A DNA stretch of 64,000 nt. Source: Nocardia sp. MH4. GTDB taxonomy: Bacteria; Actinomycetota; Actinomycetes; Mycobacteriales; Mycobacteriaceae. Made by a program: the position numbers and the translations under genes. The stretch covers positions 1 to 64,000 of the forward strand of contig NZ_LPNR01000111.1 of NCBI RefSeq assembly GCF_019266065.1, in the 5' to 3' direction. This document shows, one piece after another, positions 41,544 to 52,509 of the stretch (within the stretch, counting starts at the first letter, position 1; each line of letters starts with the position of its first letter). The notes under the pieces were generated by a model, which was not told the origin of the DNA, searched no databases, and worked only from the letters and a program-made list of their open reading frames with translations.

Positions 41544-42767
41544 TTGAACCGACACCTCCGATGGGCTCTCGCGCTGCTCGGATTGTCCGTGCTCGCCAGG
41601 CTGGGCTGGATGCTGTTCGCGAAGAACGGCCTCAATGTCGTCGATCTGCACGTGTATGTGGACGGCTCGGCCGCGCTGCTCACCGATCGCCTCTACGACT
41701 TCACCTACGCGGAGAAGACGCCGGACTTCCCGCTGCCGTTCACCTATCCGCCGTTCGCCGCGCTGGTCTTCTTCCCGCTGCACTATCTGCCGTTCGCGGC
41801 GGTCGCCGTCGGCTGGATGCTGGCCACCGTCGCCGCGCTCTACGGCGTGATCCGGATCAGCTTCGAACTGCTGCTCGGCCCGGAGCGGGCCAAGCGGACG
41901 CGGTGGATCACGGCCGCGGTCGGCTGGACGGCGCTGGGCGTCTGGCTGGAGCCGGTGCGCACGACCATCGACTACGGCCAGGTCAATGTGTTCCTGGTGT
42001 TCGGCGCGATGCTGGCGGTGCGCAGTGCGCGGTGGTGGATCTCGGGCACGCTGGTCGGCGTGATCGCCGGCATCAAGCTGACGCCCGCGATCACCGGGCT
42101 GTATTTCGTGGCCCGCCGCCGCTGGGCGACGGTGCTGTGGTCGGCGGCGGCCTTCGGGCTGACCGTCGCTGTGAGCTTTCTCATCAACGCGCACGAGGCG
42201 AAGCGGTACTTCGGCACGCTGCTCGGGGACGCGGACCGGATCGGGCCGGTGGGGTCGGTGTGGAATCAGTCGCTGCGTGGCGCGCTGAGCCGGATCCTCG
42301 GCTACGACGTGCAGTCCGGGCCGTGGTGGCTCGCCGCGGTCCTGGTCACGGGGGTGCTGGCGGTCCTCGCCTGGCGCACGCTGGGCCCCGACGACCGGCT
42401 CGGCACCCTGGTGCTGGTGCAGCTGTTCGGCCTGATGATCTCGCCGATCTCCTGGTCGCACCACTGGGTCTGGCTGATCCCGACGGTGCTGTGGCTGCTC
42501 TACGGCCCGCTGCGGGAGCAGCGCGTCGCGCGGATCATCGCCGGATTCTGGGTGCTGACGATGCTGATCGGCGTGCCCTGGGTGCTGTCGTTCGCGCAGC
42601 CGACCATCTGGACGATCCCCCGGCCGTGGCCGCTGGCCTGGCTCGGCGCGGTCGACGTGATCGGGGTGTTCGTGCTGCTCGGCTGGCTGATCTGGCACGG
42701 CCGCGACACCCTGCGCGCGCAGGCGCGTGGGCTGGGTCGCCGGGCCGAAGTGCCCGCCGCGAGCTGA
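41544..42767 (+). CDS. pimE: Polyprenol-phosphate-mannose-dependent alpha-(1,2)-PIM mannosyltransferase (GT87)
   Basis: This integral membrane glycosyltransferase adds the alpha-1,2-linked mannose committing PIM4 to polar PIMs, using polyprenol-phosphate mannose on the periplasmic side. 407 residues with about ten hydrophobic helices. The first extracytoplasmic loop holds acidic residues (NVVDLHVYVDG) of the kind required for catalysis, followed by FTYPPFAALVF, which is conserved in DUF2029/GT87 enzymes, and LEPVRTTIDYGQVNVFL. ISWSHHWVWLIPTVLWLLYG (shortened: SWSHHWVW) is another family hallmark. Start TTG 41544. Synteny with Rv1159 and downstream phhB supports the name. Confidence 0.88.
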   Translation: MNRHLRWALALLGLSVLARLGWMLFAKNGLNVVDLHVYVDGSAALLTDRLYDFTYAEKTPDFPLPFTYPPFAALVFFPLHYLPFAAVAVGWMLATVAALYGVIRISFELLLGPERAKRTRWITAAVGWTALGVWLEPVRTTIDYGQVNVFLVFGAMLAVRSARWWISGTLVGVIAGIKLTPAITGLYFVARRRWATVLWSAAAFGLTVAVSFLINAHEAKRYFGTLLGDADRIGPVGSVWNQSLRGALSRILGYDVQSGPWWLAAVLVTGVLAVLAWRTLGPDDRLGTLVLVQLFGLMISPISWSHHWVWLIPTVLWLLYGPLREQRVARIIAGFWVLTMLIGVPWVLSFAQPTIWTIPRPWPLAWLGAVDVIGVFVLLGWLIWHGRDTLRAQARGLGRRAEVPAAS

Positions 42768-42771
42768 GGAT

Positions 42772-43071
42772 TCAGCCGCCGACGAGGTCGTCGATGGTGT
42801 GCGCCATGGTCGTGTCGTTGGCGGTGAGGCCGCCGGCCGAGTGTGTACTCAGGGTGAATCGCAGTGTGCGCCATCGGATATCGATGTCGGGATGATGATC
42901 GGCCGCCTCGGCCGCCGTGGCGACCTTGCGGACCAGTTCGATGCCGGCCGGAAACGACTCCGCCTGCACCGTGCGGGTGATCGCGTCGCCGTCGCGTGAC
43001 CACTCCGGGAGGGTGGCCAGGGCGATGGTGATCTCGGGATCGGAGAGCAACGCCGGTTTCGGAGTACCCAT
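42772..43071 (-). CDS. phhB: 4a-hydroxytetrahydrobiopterin dehydratase (pterin carbinolamine dehydratase)
   Basis: 99 residues. The conserved motif ADHHPDIDIRW holds the two catalytic histidines (His59, His60) and continues through LRFTLSTHSAGGLTANDTTMA, the usual end of the fold. It dehydrates 4a-hydroxy-tetrahydropterins. ATG 43071 is preferred over an upstream in-frame ATG at 43107. It is convergent with pimE (4-bp gap), the arrangement seen in mycobacteria around Rv1159A. Confidence 0.92.
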   Translation of the reverse strand: MGTPKPALLSDPEITIALATLPEWSRDGDAITRTVQAESFPAGIELVRKVATAAEAADHHPDIDIRWRTLRFTLSTHSAGGLTANDTTMAHTIDDLVGG

Positions 43072-43125
43072 ACCTGCAGTTCTACGCCTGCTTCGGGCGG
43101 CACGCATCGCCCGTGGTCATCCGCC

Positions 43126-43302
43126 TCAGGCCGCACGCGCGTGTTTGAGCGCCTTTTTGAGATCTTTACCGCACACTCCGGCGGCCTCGGCCTTCTTCAT
43201 GCGCATGATGACGACGGGGCATTTGAAGCAGCGCGTCTTCTTTCTGCAGCACTTTTTCTTCGGCTTCAGGCTCGACACCTTCTTCGCCTTCACCTTGCCC
43301 AT
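43126..43302 (-). CDS. 58-residue Cys/Lys-rich small protein
   Basis: This frame encodes MGKVKAKKVSS followed by a Lys-rich segment, then KKCCRKKTRCFKCPVV, MRMKKAEAAGVCGKDL and a basic end. It has five Cys in 58 residues, including CC and CxxC, and about a third Lys/Arg. The pattern resembles a small zinc-binding or nucleic-acid-binding protein. It ends at TGA 43126 and lies divergent from typA, 124 bp away. Strong third-position GC and the regular composition support coding. I do not recognise a named family, although short CCxKK proteins next to typA occur in related actinobacteria. Confidence 0.7.
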   Translation of the reverse strand: MGKVKAKKVSSLKPKKKCCRKKTRCFKCPVVIMRMKKAEAAGVCGKDLKKALKHARAA

Positions 43303-43426
43303 GAGGGTTAGCGTACCCTAAGTACAAAGCCTGACACGTGCGTGCCACTCCGGTACCGGTAGGGTGTAACAGGCCGCGATGCCAGATGAATGCGCGCCAA
43401 TACACCAACAGCAGGAGGATTGAGGC

Positions 43427-45331
<1,905 letters not shown>

Positions 45332-45340
45332 TCAGGTTCT

Positions 45341-45376
45341 GACAGTGGGACGGTACTTCGGTACCGTCCCACTGTC
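45341..45376 (+). terminator. Perfect 16-bp hairpin with TTCG loop after typA
   Basis: GACAGTGGGACGGTAC (45341-45356) pairs perfectly with 45361-45376 around the stable tetraloop TTCG, followed by GTTTCC. It begins 9 bp after the typA stop and separates typA from lpqW. Confidence 0.85.
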
Positions 45377-45432
45377 GTTTCCGCAGAGACCGGTGCCGTG
45401 ATCCGGACAGATGGGCGAGGTAGGGTGCCAGA

Positions 45433-47202
45433 GTGAGTTCGGGGGTCAGACGCGCGAGGTGGCGCGTGGCGGTGATGGTGATGACGGCCTCGACGGCGGT
45501 CCTCGCCGGTTGCACCGCGAATCCACCGCCGCCGATCGAGAGCACCGATTCGCCCAAGACCACCCAGGCCAAGCCGGGAAAGAACACGGTCGTGGTCGCG
45601 ATCGACGACATCGGGATCGGGTTCAATCCGCATCTGCGCTCGGATCAGTCGCCCGCCACCAACGCGGTGAGTTCGATGGTGCTGCCGAGCCCGTTCCGGC
45701 CGGTGGCGGCGCAGGCGCATCCGGCCGTGGTCGACTGGGTGCCCGACGCCTCGCTCATCGAGTCGGCCGATGTCACCGCGCAGGAGCCGTTCACGATCAC
45801 CTACACGCTGCGCAACCAGGCCAACTGGTCCGACGGCGCCCCGATCGCGGCCGAGGACTTCCGGTTCCTGTGGCAGCAGATGACGACCCAGCCCGGCGTG
45901 GTCGACCCGGCCGGCTACCGGCTGATCTCGGACGTGGCGTCCTCCGGGGGCGGCAAGACGGTCACCGTGACGTTGACCCAGCCGTATCCGGCCTGGCGCG
46001 AACTGTTCTCGAACCTGCTGCCCTCGCACCTGGTGAAGGACTCGCCGGGCGGGTTCACCAGCGGCCTGGTCGACCGGATTCCGGTCTCGGGCGGCAATTT
46101 CACGATCAAGTCGGTCGACCGCGGGCGCGACGAGATACTGCTCGAGCGCAACGACCGCTTCTGGGGCACCCCGGCCGCGCCGGACCAGATCCTGTTCCGC
46201 CGCGGCGGTACGCCTTCACAGCTGGCCGAGTCGCTGCGCACCGGCGACGCGCAGATGGCGCTGGTGCACGGCGGCGTCGCGACCCAGGCCCAGCTCGCCG
46301 CGATCCCGTCGGTGCGGACCACGATCATGCCGCAGGCCCGCGAGCTGCAACTGGCGCTCAACGGCCGCTCGGGTGACCTCACCGACGTGCGCGTGCGCAA
46401 GGCGGTGCTCGCGCTGCTCGATCCCGCGCTGCTGGCCACCGTCGGCGCGCAGACCGGCGGCTGGGTGGAACCCGCACGCGCCCAGGTGCTCCCGCCGTCG
46501 AGTCCCGGCTACGTCCCGACCGCGCCGCCCCGGCTGAGCACCGAGGAAGCGTTCGCGCTGCTGGCCGAGGCCGGTTTCGGCCGCGCGCCGGAGACGCCGC
46601 AGACCGGCTCGCCGACCTCGCCCGCGCCGCGCCCGCGCTCGGTGGCGCGCAACGGCAAGGGTCTGTCGGTGCGGATCGGCGCCGTCAACGAGGACGCGGC
46701 CGCGCTGGCCGTGGCCAATACCGCCGCCGACCAATTGCGCAGCGCGGGCATCGATGCCACCGTGCGCGGCGTGCCCGCTGACGAGCTGTACGGCAAGGAC
46801 CTCACCGAATCCGCGATCGACGCCATCGTCGGCTGGGAGCTGGCCGGGGACGACCCCGCGACGGTGCTGGCCTCGCGCTACGGTTGCGCCCCGCCGGAGC
46901 TTCCCGGCGCCGACAGCAAGGCGCTGGCGGCGGCCGAGGCCTACCGCAAGGCGCCCAGCAACATCGGCGGCGTGTGCGACCCGACCCTGCAACCCTCGAT
47001 CGACGAGGCGTTGCGCGGGGTCGAGGTGCCGCGCGTGCTGGCCGAGGCAGAGCCCAAGCTGTGGGAACTGTCGACGGTGCTGCCGATCGTGCAGGACAAC
47101 GTCGTCGCCGCGGCGGGCCCGCGGGTGGACGGCGTCTCGCTGGCCGGTGCGATCCAGGTCGGCATCTTCGCAGACACGGCGCAATGGCGGAGGATCCCGT
47201 GA
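45433..47202 (+). CDS. lpqW: LpqW-like lipoprotein (ABC-transporter substrate-binding family 5)
   Basis: 589 residues. Signal peptide with lipobox VLAG-Cys27, so the mature protein is lipid-anchored. The body is a family 5 (DppA/OppA-type) solute-binding fold: VVVAIDDIGIGFNPHLRSDQ, TYTLRNQANWSDGAPIAAEDF, FWGTPAAPDQILFRRGG. In mycobacteria LpqW has lost transport and instead steers PIM intermediates between lipoarabinomannan and polar PIM synthesis. The pairing here with pimE supports the same role. GTG 45433. The stop overlaps the mshB start (GTGA). Confidence 0.85.
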   Translation: MSSGVRRARWRVAVMVMTASTAVLAGCTANPPPPIESTDSPKTTQAKPGKNTVVVAIDDIGIGFNPHLRSDQSPATNAVSSMVLPSPFRPVAAQAHPAVVDWVPDASLIESADVTAQEPFTITYTLRNQANWSDGAPIAAEDFRFLWQQMTTQPGVVDPAGYRLISDVASSGGGKTVTVTLTQPYPAWRELFSNLLPSHLVKDSPGGFTSGLVDRIPVSGGNFTIKSVDRGRDEILLERNDRFWGTPAAPDQILFRRGGTPSQLAESLRTGDAQMALVHGGVATQAQLAAIPSVRTTIMPQARELQLALNGRSGDLTDVRVRKAVLALLDPALLATVGAQTGGWVEPARAQVLPPSSPGYVPTAPPRLSTEEAFALLAEAGFGRAPETPQTGSPTSPAPRPRSVARNGKGLSVRIGAVNEDAAALAVANTAADQLRSAGIDATVRGVPADELYGKDLTESAIDAIVGWELAGDDPATVLASRYGCAPPELPGADSKALAAAEAYRKAPSNIGGVCDPTLQPSIDEALRGVEVPRVLAEAEPKLWELSTVLPIVQDNVVAAAGPRVDGVSLAGAIQVGIFADTAQWRRIP

Positions 47203-48092
47203 CGCATTCGACCCGCGAGACCGGCGGCCTGCTGCTGGTGCACGCCCACCCCGACGACGAAACCCTCACCACCGGTGGCACGATCGCGCACTATCGCAAG
47301 CGCGGCCGTCCGGTGACGGTGGTGACCTGCACCCTCGGCGAGGAGGGCGAGGTCATCGGTGCGCGCTGGGCGGGCCTGATCGCCGCCGAGGCCGACCAGC
47401 TCGGCGGCTACCGCATCGCCGAACTCACCGCGGCGCTGGACGCGCTGGACGCGGGCGCGCCGTGGTTCCTCGGCGGCGCGGGCCGCTGGCGCGATTCCGG
47501 CATGGCGGGCACGCCGTCGGCCGCGCATCCACGGGCCTTCGTGAACTCCGGCGACGCCGCGGTCGAGGCGCTCGTCGAGGTGCTGCTGGAGCTGAAGCCG
47601 AAGGTCGTGGTGACCTACGATCCGCGCGGCGGCTACGGCCACCCCGACCACATCCGCGCGCACGAGATCACCACCGCGGCCGTCGCGGCGGCGGCCGAGC
47701 GGGGCTGGGACGTGCCCAAGTTCTACTGGACCGTCACCGACGGCGACCTGCTGCGCCAGCACACCGCCGCGCTGGCCCGCCGCACCGTCGACGAGTTGCC
47801 CGGCGCGCTGCCCGCCGGTTGGCGGTTGCCGGTGGAGGCCGAGCTGGCCGCCATGTCGACGACGGGCGTGACCACCGTGGTCGACGTCTCCGACGCCGTC
47901 TCGGCCAAGCGCGCCGCGATGCGCGCGCACGCCACCCAGGTGACCGTCGCGCCCAGTGGCCGGGAGTTCGCCCTGTCCAACAACATCGCGTTGCCGGTGC
48001 TGCCGGAGGAACACTTCACGCTCGTGCGCGGTACGCGCGGCCAGGTGGGCGCCGACGGCTTCGAGCACGACCTGTTCGCCGGCCTCGACTGA
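47199..48092 (+). CDS. mshB: N-acetyl-1-D-myo-inositol-2-amino-2-deoxy-alpha-D-glucopyranoside deacetylase (MshB)
   Basis: This zinc deacetylase carries out the second step of mycothiol biosynthesis, removing acetyl from GlcNAc-Ins. 297 residues. The LmbE/PIG-L motif AHPDDE (16-21) supplies His17 and Asp20, and HPDH (148-151) supplies the third zinc ligand. Asp19 is the expected general base. GARWAGLIAAEADQLGGYR (partial) and RWRDSGMAGT are MshB-specific. GTG 47199 overlaps the lpqW stop and has GGAGG upstream. The overlap implies translational coupling with lpqW. Confidence 0.93.
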   Translation: MTHSTRETGGLLLVHAHPDDETLTTGGTIAHYRKRGRPVTVVTCTLGEEGEVIGARWAGLIAAEADQLGGYRIAELTAALDALDAGAPWFLGGAGRWRDSGMAGTPSAAHPRAFVNSGDAAVEALVEVLLELKPKVVVTYDPRGGYGHPDHIRAHEITTAAVAAAAERGWDVPKFYWTVTDGDLLRQHTAALARRTVDELPGALPAGWRLPVEAELAAMSTTGVTTVVDVSDAVSAKRAAMRAHATQVTVAPSGREFALSNNIALPVLPEEHFTLVRGTRGQVGADGFEHDLFAGLD

Positions 48093-48189
48093 GTCGCTAG
48101 CCACGGGGTTGCCGTGCCTGCCGGGTGGGACGACCGGTAGGTTTCCGATGTCCGCGTATCCGGGTGTTCTCAGCACAAGGGGTGGCGTC

Positions 48190-49611
48190 ATGACCACAGT
48201 GGGTGATCGGCCGGAACTCGAAGACGAGGACGCGGGTTACCACAAGTCCCTGGGCAAACGGCAGCTGATGATGATCGCCATCGGCGGCGCGATCGGGACC
48301 GGGTTGTTCCTGAGTTCCGGTGGCAGGCTGGCCAGTGCGGGGCCGTCGCTGTGGATCGTCTACGCCGTCTGCGGTGTGTTCGTGTTCTTCATCCTGCGGG
48401 CGCTGGGCGAATTGGTGCTGCACCGGCCGACCTCGGGCTCCTTCGTCTCCTATGCCCGCGAATTCCTCGGGGAGAAGGCGGCTTTCGTGGCCGGCTGGAT
48501 GTACTTCCTGAACTGGTCGATGACCGGCATCGCCGACTCCACCGCGATCGCGTTGTACTTCCACTACTGGTCGCCGCTGACGGTGGTGCCGCAGTGGCTG
48601 CTGGCGCTGATCGCGCTGGTGATCGTGCTCATCGTGAACCTGGTGAGCGTCAAGGCCTTCGGGGAGATGGAGTTCTGGGCGGCGCTGGTGAAGGTGACGG
48701 CGTTGTGCGCGTTCCTGGTCGTCGGCACGGTGTTCCTGCTCGGCCGGTTCACCGTCCGCGGCGAGCCGACCGGGCCGCCGATGATCGCCGAGTACGGCGG
48801 GCTGTTCCCGACCGGCATCCTGCCGCTGGTCACCGTCACCTCGGGGGTCGTGTTCGCCTACGCGGCCGTCGAGCTGGTCGGCACGGCGGCGGGAGAGACC
48901 AAGGACGCCGAGAAGCTGATGCCGCGGGCGATCAATTCGGTGATCCTGCGGATCGCGGTGTTCTACGTGGGGTCGCTGCTGCTGCTCGGACTCCTGTTGC
49001 CCTACACCGCCTATCACGCGGGCGAGAGCCCGTTCGTCACCTTCTTCGCCGCGCTCGGCGTGCCGGGAATCGGTTCGCTGATGAACATCGTGGTGCTTAC
49101 CGCCGCCTTCTCCAGCCTCAACGCCGGGCTGTACTCGACCGGCCGAATCCTGCGCTCGATGTCGGTGCGCGGCAGCGCGCCCCGGTTCACGGCCGTGATG
49201 AGCAGCCACGGCGTGCCCTACGGCGGCATCCTGCTCACCTTCGGCATCGCCCTGCTCGGCGTGGTGCTCAACGGCGTCGTCCCCGATCAGGCGTTCGAGA
49301 TCGTGCTGAACCTGGCCTCGCTGGGCATCCTGGCCTCCTGGGGCACCATCGTGCTGTGTCAGTTGCAGATGTGGCGGCTGTGGCGACAGGGCCGGATCGA
49401 GCGCCCCGCGTTCCGGATGATGGGCGCGCCCTACACCGGCCTGCTGACGTTGGCGTTCCTGTTCACCGTGCTGGTCCTGATGGCGATCGACCGGCCGGTG
49501 GGCACCTGGACGGTGGCGAGCCTGGTGCTCATCGTGCCCGCGTTGCTGATCGGCTGGCGCATCGCCGGGCCACGCGTGCGGGCGGCCCGGTCGACCGGTT
49601 CGGCCGAATAG
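48190..49611 (+). CDS. Amino acid permease (APC superfamily, GabP/AnsP-like)
   Basis: 473 residues, about 12 membrane helices. The N-terminal substrate/Na site AIGGAIGTGLFLSSGGRLASAGP and the motif RALGELVLHRPTSGSFVSYARE are hallmarks of the amino acid transporter group taking up GABA, Asn, aromatic or basic amino acids. SAFSS-type helix 8 (LTAAFSSLNAGLYSTGRILRS) is intact. ATG 48190 gives the family start; a long frame extension to 47956 overlaps mshB and is discarded. Substrate unresolved. Confidence 0.9.
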   Translation: MTTVGDRPELEDEDAGYHKSLGKRQLMMIAIGGAIGTGLFLSSGGRLASAGPSLWIVYAVCGVFVFFILRALGELVLHRPTSGSFVSYAREFLGEKAAFVAGWMYFLNWSMTGIADSTAIALYFHYWSPLTVVPQWLLALIALVIVLIVNLVSVKAFGEMEFWAALVKVTALCAFLVVGTVFLLGRFTVRGEPTGPPMIAEYGGLFPTGILPLVTVTSGVVFAYAAVELVGTAAGETKDAEKLMPRAINSVILRIAVFYVGSLLLLGLLLPYTAYHAGESPFVTFFAALGVPGIGSLMNIVVLTAAFSSLNAGLYSTGRILRSMSVRGSAPRFTAVMSSHGVPYGGILLTFGIALLGVVLNGVVPDQAFEIVLNLASLGILASWGTIVLCQLQMWRLWRQGRIERPAFRMMGAPYTGLLTLAFLFTVLVLMAIDRPVGTWTVASLVLIVPALLIGWRIAGPRVRAARSTGSAE

Positions 49612-49621
49612 ACTCGCCCCC

Positions 49622-50062
49622 ATGGTGACCGACTCCGCTCAGCCCGCAGGCACGCCGACCGCCGTGCTGCGGTCGGTGCGTCTGCCCGCCCGGTTCGACC
49701 CGGTGATCTCGGGGTTGATCGTGGTGCTGCTGCTCGTCGACGCGCTGATCACGCTGGCCGTCGAGGTGCTGTTCCTGCCGCTCTACGTCGGTGCCGTCGC
49801 GCTGCCGGTGGCGGCGCTGCTGGCCGCCCCGATCAATGTGGCGCTGGTCTACGGGATGGAATCGGTGACCTCCCGGCTCGGTTTCGCCTTCGCGCCGATC
49901 GTGGTGTGGGTCTTCGGATTCCTGGTGGCGGCCTCGCGGGGTCCCGGCGGCGACGTGCTGCTCGGCAGCGACGGTCGCACCCTGCTGTTGCTCGCCTGCG
50001 GGGTGCTCGCGCCGGCCGCCTACCTCTACTACCGCTCCAACGTGGGCCTGTTCCGGAGCTGA
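49622..50062 (+). CDS. Conserved membrane protein (Rv1171-like)
   Basis: 146 residues with four hydrophobic segments: VISGLIVVLLLVDALITLAVEVLFLPLYVG (two helices), LPVAALLAAPINVALVYG, IVVWVFGFLVAA and LLLLACGVLAPAAYLYY. Its position between mshB and fbiC equals that of Rv1171, a conserved membrane protein of unknown function. It starts 10 bp after the permease gene, consistent with one transcript. Confidence 0.75.
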   Translation: MVTDSAQPAGTPTAVLRSVRLPARFDPVISGLIVVLLLVDALITLAVEVLFLPLYVGAVALPVAALLAAPINVALVYGMESVTSRLGFAFAPIVVWVFGFLVAASRGPGGDVLLGSDGRTLLLLACGVLAPAAYLYYRSNVGLFRS

Positions 50063-50066
50063 GACG

Positions 50067-50810
50067 TCAGCGGCGCCGGGTCTCGGCGCCGTCCAGGATC
50101 AGATCGATCGCCTCGGAGAACTGACTCACCTTCCCGCCCGCCGCCTCGGCGACGACCTGCTCGCGCTGGGCGACATAGCGCCGGTGCAGGCGCGGGTACC
50201 GCTGCGACGCGGCGGCGCTGGCCGCCATCACCCGGTCGACCCACTGCTGCGGCGGCAGTCCGCTGCGGGCGATGGTCGTCAGCATCACGGCCTCGTTCGC
50301 GCACGAGCCGACGATGAATCGGAAGGCCGTGTTGGTGGTGACGTCGACGACGTCGTCGGGGAAGCCGCCCGCCTCCACGAGCGACAGCATCGAGTCGGTC
50401 AGCCGCATCATGTTGGGGCCGAGGTAGGTCAGCGCCGCGTTGCCGAACACGATGGTGACCCACGGGTGGGCCAGCAGGGTCGCGCGCAGGCCGTCGGCCT
50501 GTTCGTGCACCGTGGCCCGCCAGTTCGCCGGGTCCGGCTCCGGGAACGGGACCTCTCCGATGACCTGGTCGACGACCAGTTCGAGTAGCTCGTCCTTGTT
50601 CGCGACATGGGTGTAGAGCGAGGTCGCGCCCGCGCCGAGCCGGGCGCCCAGCTTGCGCATGCTCAGCGCGTCGAAGCCTTCTTCGTCGAGCAGCGCGATC
50701 GCCTCGGCGACGATCTGATCTCGGCTCAGCGCGGGCTGATCTCGGCGTTCGCGGGTCGGCCTGGTCCACACCGATGCGATCTCGGTCGAGTTCGTGCTGC
50801 CCGCGGCCAT
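50067..50810 (-). CDS. TetR-family repressor (TetR_C_1-like), regulator of the MFS gene
   Basis: 247 residues. Helix-turn-helix: FDALSMRKLGARLGAGATSLYTHVANKDEL (recognition part GATSLYTHV). The large C-terminal domain (PWVTIVFGNAALTYLGPNMMRL) resembles TetR_C_1/tetracyclin-repressor-type ligand domains. ATG 50810 has GGAGGCAGCG directly upstream, overriding an in-frame ATG at 50882. Divergent from the MFS gene across 175 bp that hold two inverted repeats, so it likely represses efflux until a substrate binds. Confidence 0.88.
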   Translation of the reverse strand: MAAGSTNSTEIASVWTRPTRERRDQPALSRDQIVAEAIALLDEEGFDALSMRKLGARLGAGATSLYTHVANKDELLELVVDQVIGEVPFPEPDPANWRATVHEQADGLRATLLAHPWVTIVFGNAALTYLGPNMMRLTDSMLSLVEAGGFPDDVVDVTTNTAFRFIVGSCANEAVMLTTIARSGLPPQQWVDRVMAASAAASQRYPRLHRRYVAQREQVVAEAAGGKVSQFSEAIDLILDGAETRRR

Positions 50811-50883
50811 CGCTGCCTCCTGTGCTGGTGATGTGTCGGTCTCCACGTCGCGTGTCCGCACAGCATAGCTCCCTGTGAACACT

Positions 50884-50935
50884 GTTCGGACATCGAACGC
50901 TGTCCCTATTGCGTACGACGTTCAGTTCTCGTACG
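50884..50935. promoter_or_regulatory. Inverted repeats in the TetR/MFS divergent promoter
   Basis: Site 1: GTTCG-GACAT-CGAAC (50884-50898). Site 2: CGTACGA (50912-50918) and TCGTACG (50929-50935) with a 10-bp spacer, perfect 7-bp arms. They lie midway between the divergent starts. Confidence 0.6.
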
Positions 50936-50985
50936 GTGTTCGACATGACCGCACAGTGTGCGACGATAGTCGAGAGGAGAGCAGG

Positions 50986-52509
50986 ATGGACACGCTCGCA
51001 ACACCTTCGGCGGACCCGGTGGTCCGCAACCCCCGCCGGTGGCTGATCCTGATCGTGCTGTGCCTGAGCTCGCTGGTGCTGGTGGTGGACAACATGGTCC
51101 TCACCGTCGCCATCCCGCAGATCGCCACCGATCTCGACGCGAGCGCCCAGCAGATCCAGTGGATCATCGACGCCTACCTGCTGGTGTTCGCCGGCCTGCT
51201 GCTCACCTCGGGCAGCCTGTCGGATCGGTTCGGCCGCAAGCTGGTGATGGTGATCGGCCTGGTCCTCTTCGGCGGCGCGTCACTGCTGGCCGCCTACGCG
51301 GGCAGCGCCGAACTGCTGATCGCGGGCCGGGCGCTGATGGGCATCGGTGGTGTGCTGATCATGCCCAGCACGCTGTCGATCCTGATCACCGTCTTCGACG
51401 ACGACGAACGACCCAAGGCGATCGGCGCGTGGAGCGCGGTGGCCACGGTCGGCATGGTCGGCGGCCCGATCGTCGGCGGCGTGCTGCTCGATCATTTCTG
51501 GTGGGGTTCGGTGTTCGTGATGAATGTGCCGATCGCGGCGGTCGCCATCGTGGCCGCGCTGGTGCTGATGCCCGAGTCCAAGGGGCCGTGGCGCAGGCCC
51601 GACCTGCCCGGCATGCTGACCTCGATCATCGGCATGACCGCGCTGGTGTGGACCATCATCTCGGTGCCGCACGCGGGCTGGACCGATCGCGACGTGCTGG
51701 TCGGCTTCGCCGTCACGGTCCTGGCCCTGGGCGCCTTCGTGATTCGCGAACTGCGCACCGACGAACCGATGGTGCCGCTGCAGCTGTTCGGCAACCGCAC
51801 CTTCACCGGTTCCAGCTTCTCGCTGGTCCTGGTGACCTTCGCCAACGGCGGTCTGGTCCTGGTACTCACCCAGTACCTGCAGTTCGTGCTCGACTACTCG
51901 CCGATGCGGACCGCGCTGGCCTTCACCCCGATGGCGGTCACCCTGCTGGCGGCCAACGGCATCGGCGCGGTGCTGGTCGGGAAGCTGGGCGCGCGGATCG
52001 TCACCATCGCGGGTCTGATCGTCGTCGCTGCGGGCTTCGCGGTGCTGGCCACCCTCGACGCCGGGGCGAGCTTCACCCTGCCCGCCGTCGCGATGGCTTT
52101 GCTCGGCGCGGGCGGCGGCCTGGCGATGCCCGCCGCGATCGGCGCGCTGATGAGCGCGGTGCCCGAGGACCACGCCGGCGTCGGCTCGGCGCTCAACGAC
52201 ACGATTCAGCAGGCCGGTGCGGCGCTGGGTGTCGCGGTGCTCGGCGCGGTGCTGGCAGGCACCTTCGCCGGCGCCATGCCGGATTCGGTGCCCGCTGTGG
52301 CCGAGGAGTCGATCGCGGGTGCGCTCGGCACCGGTGACGGCACCGTCATCGGGCTGGCCCGCGATGCCTTCTGCACCGCCATGCAGGTCACCTTCGGCGT
52401 CGGTGCGCTGGCCTCGGTCGCCGCCGCCGTGCTCGCGGTCCTCCTGATGCGGGATGCGAAAGCCGATGCGGGGGAGCCGAAGCCGGAGCTCGAGGCGGCG
52501 GCCGTCTAG
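50986..52509 (+). CDS. MFS multidrug-efflux transporter (DHA2/EmrB-QacA type)
   Basis: 507 residues, 14 predicted helices. VVDNMVLTVAIPQIATDLDASAQQIQWIIDAYLL (partial) is the DHA2 helix 1-2 signature, followed by motif A GSLSDRFGRKLVMV and motif C-like GPIVGGVLLDHFWWGSVF. Cytoplasmic C-terminus ends with a charged tail. Drugs or metabolic intermediates are plausible substrates. ATG 50986 has AGGAGAGCAGG upstream. Its last 4 bp overlap the convergent DUF1622 gene. Confidence 0.92.
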   Translation: MDTLATPSADPVVRNPRRWLILIVLCLSSLVLVVDNMVLTVAIPQIATDLDASAQQIQWIIDAYLLVFAGLLLTSGSLSDRFGRKLVMVIGLVLFGGASLLAAYAGSAELLIAGRALMGIGGVLIMPSTLSILITVFDDDERPKAIGAWSAVATVGMVGGPIVGGVLLDHFWWGSVFVMNVPIAAVAIVAALVLMPESKGPWRRPDLPGMLTSIIGMTALVWTIISVPHAGWTDRDVLVGFAVTVLALGAFVIRELRTDEPMVPLQLFGNRTFTGSSFSLVLVTFANGGLVLVLTQYLQFVLDYSPMRTALAFTPMAVTLLAANGIGAVLVGKLGARIVTIAGLIVVAAGFAVLATLDAGASFTLPAVAMALLGAGGGLAMPAAIGALMSAVPEDHAGVGSALNDTIQQAGAALGVAVLGAVLAGTFAGAMPDSVPAVAEESIAGALGTGDGTVIGLARDAFCTAMQVTFGVGALASVAAAVLAVLLMRDAKADAGEPKPELEAAAV

